From a virus: a stretch of 64,000 bases of DNA. Positions 7,365-14,405 of the stretch are shown piece after piece. The translations under genes were made by a program, and so were the position numbers. The stretch covers positions 1 through 64,000 of the IMG/VR virus record IMGVR_UViG_3300047563_000187; one strand, given 5' to 3'. Numbering within the stretch: position 1 is the stretch's first letter; every line of letters starts with the position of its first letter. Below the pieces are notes generated by a model, which was not told the DNA's origin, searched no databases, and worked only from the letters and a program-made list of their open reading frames with translations.

Positions 7365-7516
7365 ATTTCTATGCTCCATCAAGGTTTGCTTTGCAGGGAA
7401 GGATCCCTTCGAAGCGATATGGGTACGGTAGTGAGCTTGTTCGAACATCTCGAGTAAGTAGTGCTAGCGAGGTACCGAGACTGCGGGTTCGATTCCTGTG
7501 TGGGGCGGTTCAATTT
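7365..7516 (+). other. Inter-tRNA spacer with unresolved tRNA-like 3' half
   Basis: A T-arm-like segment (GCGGG, TTCGATT loop, CCTGT; about 7486-7502) is followed by GTGGGGC and G but no CCA. No convincing 5' half could be folded with it. It may be a degenerate tRNA or a structured spacer. Confidence 0.3.
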
Positions 7517-7592
7517 GCTGGTTTAGCTCATCTGGTAGAGCGGCTCTCTTGTAAAGAGCGGGTGGCGGGTTCGAGTCCTGCAACCAGCACCA
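7517..7592 (+). tRNA. tRNA-Thr (TGT)
   Basis: Acceptor GCTGGTT/AACCAGC, CCA. Stem GCTCT/AGAGC closes CTTGTAA. Confidence 0.92.
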
Positions 7593-7602
7593 AGATTTCA
7601 AT

Positions 7603-7678
7603 GCGTCCCTAACTCAATGGTTAGAGTGCCTGCCTCTTAAGCAGAACGTTCTGGGTTCGAGTCCCAGGGGACGTACCA
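7603..7678 (+). tRNA. tRNA-Lys (CTT)
   Basis: Acceptor GCGTCCC/GGGACGT, A73, CCA. Anticodon loop CTCTTAA closed by CTGC/GCAG. Confidence 0.88.
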
Positions 7679-7683
7679 AATAC

Positions 7684-7771
7684 GGAAGAGTGGCGAAATG
7701 GTAGCCGCGTCAGCTTGGAAAGCTGTTGTCCTTTACGGGGCATGAGGGTTCGAGTCCCTCTTCTTCCTCCA
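7684..7771 (+). tRNA. tRNA-Ser (GGA)
   Basis: Acceptor GGAAGAG/TTCTTCC, CCA; long variable arm; loop TTGGAAA gives GGA. The discriminator base is T rather than the usual G for Ser. Confidence 0.88.
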
Positions 7772-7777
7772 CTTCAG

Positions 7778-7800
7778 AAACCCGCTTCGGCGGGTTTTCC
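7778..7800 (+). terminator. Rho-independent terminator
   Basis: GAAACCCGC-TTCG-GCGGGTTTTC hairpin closing the second tRNA cluster. Confidence 0.85.
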
Positions 7801-7818
7801 TTTTTGTGGCCCTTTGGG

Positions 7819-7828
7819 GGTATAAGTA
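7819..7828 (+). promoter_or_regulatory. GGTATAAGTA promoter-like element
   Basis: Exact motif copy followed by CTCCGTAGG, 41 nt before the next gene. Confidence 0.65.
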
Positions 7829-7869
7829 CTCCGTAGGAAGGCCTACATACTAACAAAAAGGGAAATCCC

Positions 7870-8463
7870 ATGAACAAAAATACTATCAAGTTGATCTCCT
7901 CCTTCTCATTGAGCATGGTGTCCGGGGAAGACATCCCGTTCGTTCGCATGAAAGAGATCTCCATCGAAGACCTGCAAGATGATCTTGCGTGGTGCGACCT
8001 CGTGTCCCATGTAAGCGTTCCAGAATTAGCTACCATTCTGACTCACTACATCGGCCGCCCCATCGAGGTCAACCGCTCCGCCGTGCGTCTCAAGGGCAAC
8101 CGCCTGATTGTCGCCAAGGTATATGGCGGCCGACTGGAAGCCGGTATGACTCAGCTGCCTGGTGGGATGATTCTCCGCTTGGTCGAGGTGTATCTCAACA
8201 AGCCTAACCTGGTGCGATTCCCTGCTGCACAGGCCTCTGAGATGCCAGCATGGCCGGTCGAACACATTCACCCTGAAGAGCCGACCACCATAGGCATCGA
8301 CTGGGAGAATGGAGAGATCACCATCATGACGGTCTCAAAGACCCTCAACGGTGACTTTGCGGCCTTTGTACAATCCCGTACCGGTCATGAGAATGACTGC
8401 TACATCGTGGACTGCGGTGAGCAGACCTGGCAATCCGTGATCAACAAGGAGATGGAGGCATGA
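7870..8463 (+). CDS. Hypothetical protein
   Basis: 197-aa soluble acidic protein with no family recognised. Translationally coupled to the next gene by an ATGA overlap; the pair forms its own unit between a GGTATAAGTA element and a terminator. Confidence 0.65.
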   Translation: MNKNTIKLISSFSLSMVSGEDIPFVRMKEISIEDLQDDLAWCDLVSHVSVPELATILTHYIGRPIEVNRSAVRLKGNRLIVAKVYGGRLEAGMTQLPGGMILRLVEVYLNKPNLVRFPAAQASEMPAWPVEHIHPEEPTTIGIDWENGEITIMTVSKTLNGDFAAFVQSRTGHENDCYIVDCGEQTWQSVINKEMEA

Positions 8464-9005
8464 AGCAAGTACTAGCGTTCCGTCTGGAAGCCGGCGAGAC
8501 TCTATGTGGACTGCTGGAAGATTGCCGCAATATGGGGATCCACCTGAAGGCTCATACTGAGCTGCCTGGCGGATTGCATCTCTTTGAAGACCGGGAGCCT
8601 GCAGTGATCCAGCTGTCGGCCTGCGAGATCACTATGGAAGATCGCATGGCGTGGGACTTCTCGGCCCGTAATCGAGATAGCCGTCGACCCTTCTACCGGA
8701 TGCGGGGAACCGTTGATCCTCTGGTTGATATCTTCCCATTCCCGCCGATCATGAAGTTCTATGTCGAAGGGGTTGAAGTAGAGGTGTCAGTCAACTTCAT
8801 CAACAGCAAAGGTGGTGGAGACAGTCTGCAGATGCACCATAAAGGCGAGTTGATAGCCTCTACTGGTGCCACTATGGGCAAGTGGGTGCTGAGAATAGGT
8901 GGGTTCCAGGAGTACAACTCCAATCCCACCCTGGTCAAAGCAGCTATGACTGCCATCAAGTTCTTGGATGAGAAACTCTACGATGATGTAGAGGATGCAG
9001 CATAA
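8460..9005 (+). CDS. Hypothetical protein
   Basis: 181-aa soluble protein, no family recognised. Last gene of a two-gene unit; the start overlaps the upstream stop codon (ATGA). Confidence 0.65.
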   Translation: MKQVLAFRLEAGETLCGLLEDCRNMGIHLKAHTELPGGLHLFEDREPAVIQLSACEITMEDRMAWDFSARNRDSRRPFYRMRGTVDPLVDIFPFPPIMKFYVEGVEVEVSVNFINSKGGGDSLQMHHKGELIASTGATMGKWVLRIGGFQEYNSNPTLVKAAMTAIKFLDEKLYDDVEDAA

Positions 9006-9030
9006 AGAGAGGGCCTCGTGCCCTCTTTTA
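9004..9030 (+). terminator. Rho-independent terminator
   Basis: GAGGGC/GCCCTC hairpin followed by TTTT. Confidence 0.8.
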
Positions 9031-9031
9031 G

Positions 9032-9060
9032 TTGACCTGCATGTCTCGTTTAGGTATAGT
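9032..9060 (+). promoter_or_regulatory. Strong sigma-70 promoter for tRNA-Lys/Ser
   Basis: TTGACC and TATAGT separated by 17 bp, ending 9 nt before tRNA-Lys(TTT). Best host-type promoter in the window. Confidence 0.8.
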
Positions 9061-9069
9061 TCTGTTCAC

Positions 9070-9145
9070 GGGTCGCTAGCTCAATGGTAGCAGCAAGGTG
9101 CTTTTAACGCCGAGGTTCTGGGTTCGAGTCCCAGGCGTCCCACCA
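9070..9145 (+). tRNA. tRNA-Lys (TTT)
   Basis: Acceptor GGGTCGC/GCGTCCC with one T-T mismatch, A73, CCA; loop CTTTTAA. Confidence 0.85.
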
Positions 9146-9151
9146 AATTAT

Positions 9152-9247
9152 GGAAGAGTCATCCGAAATTGGTATCGGTCCAGTCTTGAAAACTGGTCAT
9201 CGGGCTAGTACCCCGTTGTGTGAGTTCGAGTCTCACGTCTTCCGCCA
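9152..9247 (+). tRNA. tRNA-Ser (TGA)
   Basis: Acceptor GGAAGAG/GTCTTCC (last pair G-G mismatch), G73, CCA; stem CCAGT/ACTGG closes CTTGAAA; long variable arm. Confidence 0.88.
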
Positions 9248-9325
9248 CTTTAGGCTAGGTCTGCTGGAGAAACGATAAGATACTCCTGTCTATAAAGGTT
9301 CCTAGTCGCCACTTGGAGATGCAAT

Positions 9326-9511
9326 ATGTCCAACGTCACCATCCGTACCTTCACCCCTTACATCAACAAACTCCGAAAGGAAGCAGAAGACCTTCGCAAT
9401 GACACCCTGGTGAGCATGGCCGAAGGTATTCGTAACGAGATCATGGCCAAGCGCCTTGATGAAATCGCCAACGACATAGAGAATCTTGCTGATGCTACAC
9501 AGTACTCATAA
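9326..9511 (+). CDS. Small helical hypothetical protein
   Basis: 61 aa, charged, predicted helical throughout. TTGGAG lies 8 nt before the ATG. No family recognised; its end overlaps the next start. Confidence 0.6.
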   Translation: MSNVTIRTFTPYINKLRKEAEDLRNDTLVSMAEGIRNEIMAKRLDEIANDIENLADATQYS

Positions 9512-9908
9512 GACCTACTGGTTGGGCCTCTATGGAGGCCTTCTTCGCGTAGGAGCTGTAGAACTACGCCTCAACGGCAATGCTATCGGCCAAGATGATT
9601 GTCCTATGGCAGACTTCCTGGATGAGATAGGCAAGAAAATCCAGTTCATCCAGGACACTGACGTCGAACTGCTGTGCTACATATGGGAGCTGCAGAAGGA
9701 ATACAAGAAGTTGAGGCTTCACCGCTTCTCCATGCTTCCTGACCAATCCTTTGAGCTCAAGCAGGCAGAACGACTCAGAGGCATCATCGAGATGCTCAAG
9801 AAAATCAGACGAGGAGATATGGCATGCTTCCTTTTGGATCAAAAAGAACCTACGGGGATTGCATCGTTACGAGATACCGTAACGGGGGCAAAGTCCACAT
9901 TCGGCTAG
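9492..9908 (+). CDS. Hypothetical protein, N-terminus related to two downstream small proteins
   Basis: 138 aa. The N-terminal 35 residues (…HKTYWLGLYGGLLRVGAVEL…) resemble the product at 9824 (…KRTYGDCIVTRY…VHIRLGAV…), which supports the ATG at 9492; an alternative start is ATG 9606 (MADFLDEIG). The rest is helical and charged. The start overlaps the preceding gene by 20 nt and has only a weak ribosome site. Confidence 0.5.
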   Translation: MLHSTHKTYWLGLYGGLLRVGAVELRLNGNAIGQDDCPMADFLDEIGKKIQFIQDTDVELLCYIWELQKEYKKLRLHRFSMLPDQSFELKQAERLRGIIEMLKKIRRGDMACFLLDQKEPTGIASLRDTVTGAKSTFG

Positions 9909-10003
9909 GAGCTGTTAACAAAGCTGTTGGCCGCCGCCTGTCCAAATCGGACAGAATCATCCACCAACTCGAGGATATCCCTCATGATGCCTTACGGATC
10001 TAA
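9824..10003 (+). CDS. Small basic paralogue ('GSKRTYG' family)
   Basis: 59 aa, basic. Begins MLPFGSKRTYG, closely matching the next gene (MMPYGSKRTLYG). GAGGAG lies 7 nt upstream of the start. It overlaps both neighbours. Function unknown. Confidence 0.6.
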   Translation: MLPFGSKRTYGDCIVTRYRNGGKVHIRLGAVNKAVGRRLSKSDRIIHQLEDIPHDALRI

Positions 10004-10121
10004 ACGTACCCTCTATGGGCTGCACAATCGCAGCGTCAAACGTGGCCGTTTCTATGGAACAGTTGAGAAGAAACACCCTCGCCAAGAGGGTAAGAAGCAG
10101 ATCAAGGAGCAGCTGGAATGA
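9984..10121 (+). CDS. Small basic paralogue ('GSKRTYG' family)
   Basis: 45 aa, very basic C-terminal half. Shares the PYGSKRT(L)YG start with the preceding gene. GAGGA precedes the ATG pair at 9984/9987. The stop overlaps the next start (ATGA). Confidence 0.55.
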   Translation: MMPYGSKRTLYGLHNRSVKRGRFYGTVEKKHPRQEGKKQIKEQLE

Positions 10122-10372
10122 TCACCGGGGTAAGTCTCTTACTCCCATGGGGTGAACAGATCGACCTGCCAGCTCCCCATAGACATCACGATCTTCTTCA
10201 CGAGTACTTCGTGAACAACGGGCAGAAAGTACCGCCAGGTACTGCCCAGGGTTTTCACGATGAGAAGTATCGCTTCTACACTCGGGAGAAGGCTCGGGAG
10301 TATGCCCTTAAGTGCGGGCAGGTCACCACTACGCAGCATTCTAAGAAGCTCTTCTCGGAGGACTTGTGGTAA
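10118..10372 (+). CDS. Conserved small phage protein (R-F-x-x-R-E…LFSEDLW type)
   Basis: 84 aa. Middle 'YRFYTREKAREYALKCGQ' and C-terminal 'KLFSEDLW' match a widespread phage family of unknown function ('RF..ReeA..iA...gQ…LfSEDL'). It begins at an ATGA overlap and ends overlapping the next gene. Confidence 0.6.
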   Translation: MITGVSLLLPWGEQIDLPAPHRHHDLLHEYFVNNGQKVPPGTAQGFHDEKYRFYTREKAREYALKCGQVTTTQHSKKLFSEDLW

Positions 10373-10731
10373 AGTGGTTCGTGCGGCTTGACCCGCCTGA
10401 GATGAGAGTACAGAACTACCCATGGGGAGTCTGGCTAAATGGATTCCGCGATAGTACCCATGAATCTAAGTGGCTTGCTGAGCAAAGGAGAGACGAGTTG
10501 AACAGACGTGAGAAGATGATCGCCAAGGCTGACCTGATTGTAGGTGCCACCTACAGAGGTCACTGCCGCAACGCCGAAAAGGCTATGTGGAACGGCAAGA
10601 AGTTCGAGTACATCCGCCATAAGTTCTCCTTCGAGTACTTGGAGACTATCTGCCATCCGGATGATGATCAGGAGTTCGACGTGTTCTATCCGTACGAGCT
10701 CCTTGAGGAGGTCCCTATGCTTACCAACTGA
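10366..10731 (+). CDS. Conserved phage protein of unknown function
   Basis: 121 aa from a GTG start; an ATG at 10402 is the alternative. The C-terminal half 'GATYRGHCRNAEKAMWNGK' and 'HPDDDQEFDVFYPYE' resembles a common phage protein type ('Y.G..RNA..A.W…F…H.eDD..fDvF.P'). The GGAGGA site is only 3 nt from the GTG, so the start is uncertain. Confidence 0.55.
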   Translation: MVKWFVRLDPPEMRVQNYPWGVWLNGFRDSTHESKWLAEQRRDELNRREKMIAKADLIVGATYRGHCRNAEKAMWNGKKFEYIRHKFSFEYLETICHPDDDQEFDVFYPYELLEEVPMLTN

Positions 10732-10749
10732 TAACCATAGGAGACTAGC

Positions 10750-10998
10750 ATGTCTAGAACTACCCGTAGAACCAAAGGCTACCAAATCGCTGCTGAATAC
10801 GATACTCGCAATATGTTCCATCGGGACATTCAATGGAGCCGCTACCATGAGGGCACCAAGCGTTATATCAAGCAGCACGGAGTAAGAAGTACGTTCCGTC
10901 AGGAGTTGCACAACGCTATTCGTGATGGTAGATTTGAGGACTTCTATCCTACTGCGGGATTGGCCCAATACCTCAAAGCGTGGAGCTGGGGGATTTAA
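10750..10998 (+). CDS. Small basic protein, tandem paralogue A
   Basis: 82 aa, Arg-rich. MSRTTRRTKG start and 'STFRQELHNAIRDGRFEDFYP' are shared with the next gene (MSRTYRRKSG, 'SSFRQELREALKTERVEDFYP'). Ribosome site 'CATAGGAGA' is also duplicated, indicating a tandem gene duplication. Function unknown. Confidence 0.65.
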   Translation: MSRTTRRTKGYQIAAEYDTRNMFHRDIQWSRYHEGTKRYIKQHGVRSTFRQELHNAIRDGRFEDFYPTAGLAQYLKAWSWGI

Positions 10999-11048
10999 CT
11001 AAGGAGGTGACATATGACTCTTCATTGACAACCATAGGAGAAAGTCAA

Positions 11049-11336
11049 ATGTCGAGAACATATCGTCGTAAAAGCGGACAGCAGTGCAGCCTGATCGGTG
11101 TTCCGGGATGGATCGATGAGACCATCGAAGAGTACAACTCCCCGTGGCTCAAGAAGTTCCACTGGGATCGCAACAAGTATACGTGCCACAACAAGATCAA
11201 AGGCTATCTGCGTTGGACTGGTAACCGTAGCTCCTTCCGTCAGGAACTGCGTGAAGCCCTGAAGACCGAGCGTGTAGAGGATTTCTATCCGCACAAGTCC
11301 ATGAACAAGTTCAAGCAGGCCAGCTGGGTCCTCTAA
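11049..11336 (+). CDS. Small basic protein, tandem paralogue B
   Basis: 95 aa. Paralogue of the preceding gene, with an extra insert in the N-terminal half (about residues 11-45). A 4-codon mini-ORF with a strong AAGGAGG site (ATG at 11012) lies in the spacer and could affect translation. The gene ends at a terminator. Confidence 0.65.
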   Translation: MSRTYRRKSGQQCSLIGVPGWIDETIEEYNSPWLKKFHWDRNKYTCHNKIKGYLRWTGNRSSFRQELREALKTERVEDFYPHKSMNKFKQASWVL

Positions 11337-11339
11337 CCT

Positions 11340-11361
11340 AAGCCCTCTTCGGAGGGCTTTA
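11340..11361 (+). terminator. Rho-independent terminator
   Basis: AAGCCCTC-TTC-GGAGGGCTTT hairpin. Confidence 0.8.
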
Positions 11362-11382
11362 TCGTAACTAAAGGAGAAGGTA

Positions 11383-12057
11383 ATGGAACTTACACTTAGC
11401 TTTAACGGAATCACCAAGACTCTGACTCCGATTGACGTCGATGGGCGTACTATGTACGACCTGAACGAGATCTGGCGTGAGTGGAATCTCTCCGTAACTG
11501 AACGCCCTGCCCAGTGGCGGAGCAAGGATCGGGCTGAGTTTTCCCGGACTGCAGATTTGCAGTCCAGAAGAAACGGACAACGAGAGCAAACTTTAGCTAC
11601 CCAGCTGGCGGTCTATGCGTACGCCATGTGGGTATCTGTTGAGTTCTACCGTGCTGTAGTGGAGTGTTTCACGGCAGTCGCTAACGGACAACTGGAACAG
11701 GCTCAAGCTATCACCGCCAGGGTCACCAAAGCAGAAGCATATGAAGTCCTCGAGACCAGTAAGCGTCCGCTTAACAAGATCCGCAGCTGGTTCGATCGTT
11801 TCGACGGCGACGTAGCTGAAGGTGTAACTGAGATCCTGGATGCCATCTCTGGCTGCCAGACCGTCACTCGTAGTCAACGCGAACGCTTCACCGCCTCTCT
11901 GACCGCTGCTGTTAATGAGTGGGAAGAAGGCCAAATCCATGGCGGTGTCCGTGGGGTTCGCCTCTCCGGCGTCATGCTGGAAGCTGAAACCGCCCGCTTG
12001 AACATCGTCAAGCGTGAACGCTACTGGGCCCGTCGGGCCGCCAGTGCTGCTAAGTAA
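11383..12057 (+). CDS. KilA-N domain-like DNA-binding protein
   Basis: 224 aa. 'YDLNEIWREWNLSVTERPAQW' followed by 'TLATQLAVYAYAMWVSVEFYRAVVECF' (about residues 25-105) has the layout of KilA-N ('…W…lA..lA.w.s.eF…v…f'), a phage DNA-binding module in antirepressors and regulators. The C-terminal half (about 110-224) is helical without a recognised domain. A single-gene unit flanked by terminators. Specific role unknown. Confidence 0.6.
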   Translation: MELTLSFNGITKTLTPIDVDGRTMYDLNEIWREWNLSVTERPAQWRSKDRAEFSRTADLQSRRNGQREQTLATQLAVYAYAMWVSVEFYRAVVECFTAVANGQLEQAQAITARVTKAEAYEVLETSKRPLNKIRSWFDRFDGDVAEGVTEILDAISGCQTVTRSQRERFTASLTAAVNEWEEGQIHGGVRGVRLSGVMLEAETARLNIVKRERYWARRAASAAK

Positions 12058-12060
12058 TAA

Positions 12061-12083
12061 GAGCCCTCTTCGGAGGGCTTTTC
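12061..12083 (+). terminator. Rho-independent terminator
   Basis: AGCCCTC-TTC-GGAGGGCTTTT hairpin. Confidence 0.8.
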
Positions 12084-12125
12084 TATTGACATAAACTACA
12101 GTAGATAACTGTAGGAGTATGTGTA

Positions 12126-12431
12126 ATGGTAGACTTCCTCATTCTTTTAGCTATCGTTGTAGCTGTTCTGCTGACGATCATGAAGGTCTTCCCGTCGCAC
12201 ACCGGAGCATCCAGATACGCTCGCAACATCCTTATCGGGCTGGATCAGCTCATCAACGCCATTCTGTTCGGCGATCCTGATGAGACTCTATCTTCCCGTA
12301 TCGGTAAGGCTGCCGAGCATGGGCACTGGTTTGCGATCATGATGAGCCGATTCCTCGACTTGTTCGAGAAGGATCACTGTAAGAAGAGTATGGAGTATGA
12401 TGAGGGTAAACGGAACCTATTCAAGGACTGA
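12126..12431 (+). CDS. Membrane-anchored conserved phage protein
   Basis: 101 aa. One N-terminal transmembrane helix (residues 3-20), then a domain with 'GLDQLINAILFGDPDETLSSRIGKA' and 'LFEKDHCKKSMEYDEG', which I associate with a prophage/phage protein family of unknown function. TAGGAG precedes the start; a TTGACA (12086) upstream lacks a clear -10. Confidence 0.6.
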   Translation: MVDFLILLAIVVAVLLTIMKVFPSHTGASRYARNILIGLDQLINAILFGDPDETLSSRIGKAAEHGHWFAIMMSRFLDLFEKDHCKKSMEYDEGKRNLFKD

Positions 12432-12573
12432 CATCGAAGAGGTGGCCAGAAGACTTGGATGGTGGGACGTCGACTACATCGACCGATTGCTTCAAGGACA
12501 GGCTTTTGATCCTGATGACATGCAGTTCGTTCTCAGAGAGCTAGAGAAAGTAAGACCAACAGGGGGCCATTAG
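12400..12573 (+). CDS. Small hypothetical protein, overlapping gene
   Basis: 57 aa, soluble and acidic, starting inside the upstream gene (32-nt overlap, ATG within ATGATG) with GGAG just upstream. Codon 58 is TAG inside the terminator's loop. Function unknown. Confidence 0.55.
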   Translation: MRVNGTYSRTDIEEVARRLGWWDVDYIDRLLQGQAFDPDDMQFVLRELEKVRPTGGH

Positions 12574-12585
12574 GCCCTCTTTTTC
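12560..12585 (+). terminator. Rho-independent terminator
   Basis: AGGGGGCC-ATTA-GGCCCTCTTTTT; its left arm is coding for the 57-aa gene. Confidence 0.85.
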
Positions 12586-12587
12586 TT

Positions 12588-12597
12588 GGTATAAGAA
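12588..12597 (+). promoter_or_regulatory. GGTATAAGAA promoter-like element (variant)
   Basis: One-base variant of GGTATAAGTA directly after a terminator and 30 nt before a gene. Confidence 0.5.
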
Positions 12598-12626
12598 ATA
12601 CAGGAAGGTCTTACTCAGGAGAAGTT

Positions 12627-13025
12627 ATGAAAGACGAATACCTTGATGTCATCAAGTACTTCAAGCAGGAGGAGAAGAACGAGGCACGCAAAGGTCTCTA
12701 CGACGATGTCACCAACCACATTCTCCACGGGACTGATATAGAGACCTTGGCGTTCGACAAAACGTTGACTCCATCAGTCCGTAACCTGGCACAACAGATG
12801 ATTCGCAGTGCATCTTGCTTGGACATCAAGCCTCGAGAGGAGAATATAAACCGCCTCTGGTTGTCCACCATCAGAGGGTTAGTATACGACGACTACTACA
12901 ACGCCTGTCGCAAGTTCATAGAGACTGGTGATGGGGAACTCTACATCGAAGAACATTGCCGATCATTCCGGCTGTTCTGGCATGCAACCATATTCTCCAA
13001 CGTATGGAGGCCTAATGATAGGTGA
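12627..13025 (+). CDS. Hypothetical protein
   Basis: 132 aa, helical, no family recognised. First of three overlapping small genes; AGGAGAAG precedes the start. Confidence 0.6.
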   Translation: MKDEYLDVIKYFKQEEKNEARKGLYDDVTNHILHGTDIETLAFDKTLTPSVRNLAQQMIRSASCLDIKPREENINRLWLSTIRGLVYDDYYNACRKFIETGDGELYIEEHCRSFRLFWHATIFSNVWRPNDR

Positions 13026-13152
13026 TGACGAAAGTTGGGGCTCTAGCTCCTACCAAGAAGACGAAGATGGGTTCGAGATAGTCGATCCTGAAGAGACACG
13101 TCCGGAAGATTCCGGATTCATCCCACCTGAAGAATTGGAAGGTATTGCATGA
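13015..13152 (+). CDS. Very acidic small protein A
   Basis: 45 aa with about 19 Asp/Glu residues and few basic ones. TGGAGG lies 5 nt upstream of the ATG. Overlaps both neighbours (11 nt, ATGA). It could mimic DNA or act as an assembly cofactor, but nothing shows this directly. Confidence 0.6.
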   Translation: MIGDDESWGSSSYQEDEDGFEIVDPEETRPEDSGFIPPEELEGIA

Positions 13153-13277
13153 ATTACGAAGAAGACGATCTCCCAGATGACGAAGAAGATGAGATTGACA
13201 CTAGCCTGCCGTACGACGAAGACGAGTACAGCGATGAAGACCAGTACGACGACGTTGTAAAGCTCATGGAAGGCTAG
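13149..13277 (+). CDS. Very acidic small protein B
   Basis: 42 aa with more than half Asp/Glu. Starts in an ATGA overlap with acidic protein A and ends just before a terminator. Function unknown. Confidence 0.6.
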   Translation: MNYEEDDLPDDEEDEIDTSLPYDEDEYSDEDQYDDVVKLMEG

Positions 13278-13288
13278 TCAGTATCTCG

Positions 13289-13313
13289 AAGAAAGCCTCT
13301 GGGCTTTCTTTTA
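13289..13313 (+). terminator. Rho-independent terminator
   Basis: AAGAAAGCC-TCT-GGGCTTTCTTTT hairpin. Confidence 0.85.
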
Positions 13314-13344
13314 GCTAATCTCAGTGTTACAATGCGAAGCAACT

Positions 13345-13430
13345 GGAAGAGTGGCAGAATGGTATTGCAGCACCCTGCTAAGGTGTAGGCCCGAAAGGGT
13401 CTGTGGGTTCGAACCCCATCTCTTCCTCCA
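13345..13430 (+). tRNA. tRNA-Ser (GCT)
   Basis: GGAAGAG acceptor, CCA encoded; loop CTGCTAA closed by CACC/GGTG; long variable arm. Confidence 0.9.
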
Positions 13431-13443
13431 ATTTAGAGGCCTT

Positions 13444-13614
13444 ATGGAATTCATCAACCCTACTGTAGAGATTGCGTACATCGATGCCCAGCTGGGCGTG
13501 TACCATCAGTACCTGACTGCCAGCGCCGGCAAGCCTGATCCTAAGGGCAAAATCGCTGAGGTCCAGGCTAAGGTAGACGAACTGAATCGTCGTAAGGCTG
13601 AACTTCAAGGTTAA
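13444..13614 (+). CDS. Small helical protein between two tRNAs
   Basis: 56 aa, helical C-terminal half (coiled-coil-like 'IAEVQAKVDELNRRKAEL'). Inserted between tRNA-Ser and tRNA-Leu with 13-nt and 1-nt spacers, so its mRNA would be released by tRNA processing. Function unknown. Confidence 0.6.
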   Translation: MEFINPTVEIAYIDAQLGVYHQYLTASAGKPDPKGKIAEVQAKVDELNRRKAELQG

Positions 13615-13615
13615 A

Positions 13616-13699
13616 GCCGGTATGGTGGAATGGCATACACAGCGTACTTAAAATGCGTCGCCTTCGGGATTGTGGGTTCGAATCCCACTACCGGTACCA
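13616..13699 (+). tRNA. tRNA-Leu (TAA)
   Basis: Acceptor GCCGGTA/TACCGGT, A73, CCA; loop CTTAAAA; variable arm with CGCC-TTCG-GGAT type hairpin. Confidence 0.9.
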
Positions 13700-13704
13700 A
13701 TCAT

Positions 13705-13714
13705 GGTATAAGTA
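13705..13714 (+). promoter_or_regulatory. GGTATAAGTA promoter-like element
   Basis: Exact motif followed by TCATGGAG. The next feature is a terminator 60 nt on, so it would make a short RNA or read into the TerB-like gene. Confidence 0.55.
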
Positions 13715-13773
13715 TCATGGAGTCGATTAAGGCTTAGTCTGACTCTTCTCAAGTGTATGAGTGTTTTCCCCGG

Positions 13774-13805
13774 GGTCCTCACGTTTCGAGGACCTTTCTT
13801 TTTGT
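13774..13805 (+). terminator. Rho-independent terminator
   Basis: GGTCCTC/GAGGACC hairpin followed by TTTCTTTTT. Confidence 0.8.
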
Positions 13806-13824
13806 CAACAAATTGGGTAATACC

Positions 13825-13834
13825 GGTATAACTA
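13825..13834 (+). promoter_or_regulatory. GGTATAACTA promoter-like element (variant)
   Basis: Variant motif followed by TGTTGTAGGG; GTCAAC lies 17 bp upstream of TATAAC. Drives the TerB-like gene. Confidence 0.6.
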
Positions 13835-13886
13835 TGTTGTAGGGAACCTACACTTTCTTTTTCGTTAATCAAATGGAGTAAACATC

Positions 13887-14342
13887 ATGGCACTTTTCGG
13901 CCTGTTCCGTAAGAAAGCATCCAAGGCAGCTGTTGAAATGGCTGAGAACATGAAGAAGATGGAGAACCGCGATCTCCTGCAGGCGTTCGTCGGCGGCGGC
14001 CTGCTGATCGCTTCTGCCAACGATCAGAAGATCTCCCCGGATGAAGTCGCTACCTTGGAGAAGATGATCAACGCCTCTCCTGCCATGAGCCACTTCGGTT
14101 CCGAAATCTCCGCCACCATCGGCCGCGTCATGGCTCAGTTCGATGCCGGCTATGCCTACGGCAAGATGCAAGTCCTGCGTGAAATCGCCGACGTCAAGTC
14201 CTCTGAAGAAGAGAAGACTGAAGTCATCGTTGGCATGATCGTCATGGCTGCCAAAGAAGATGGCATCGACGATAAAGAGCTGGCAGTGATCGACGAGATC
14301 GCTCGCAGCCTGGGCGTTCAGTACAAGCAGTACCTGCCGTAA
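13887..14342 (+). CDS. TerB-like (tellurite resistance family) protein
   Basis: 151 aa. Two related helical halves carry the TerB signature: 'LLQAFVGGGLLIASANDQKISPDEVATLEKMI' (about 30-60) and 'VIVGMIVMAAKEDGIDDKELAVIDEIARSLGV' (about 114-145), each with the acidic 'D…i...E' pattern. TerB domains are helical metal-binding adaptors of membrane-linked stress systems; in phages their role is unknown. Single-gene unit with its own promoter-like element and terminator, suggesting strong separate expression. Confidence 0.8.
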   Translation: MALFGLFRKKASKAAVEMAENMKKMENRDLLQAFVGGGLLIASANDQKISPDEVATLEKMINASPAMSHFGSEISATIGRVMAQFDAGYAYGKMQVLREIADVKSSEEEKTEVIVGMIVMAAKEDGIDDKELAVIDEIARSLGVQYKQYLP

Positions 14343-14367
14343 TCTTTACCTATCAGGTAGAGATTCT

Positions 14368-14394
14368 AAAAGGGGGCCAATGGCCCTCTTTTTA
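14368..14394 (+). terminator. Rho-independent terminator
   Basis: AAAGGGGGCC-AAT-GGCCCTCTTTTT hairpin. Confidence 0.85.
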
Positions 14395-14405
14395 GTGGAG
14401 GATAT

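Noticed and set aside
7256-7612. Open frame across the second tRNA cluster
   Set aside because: It runs through tRNA-Asn and tRNA-Thr; the tRNA folds explain the sequence.
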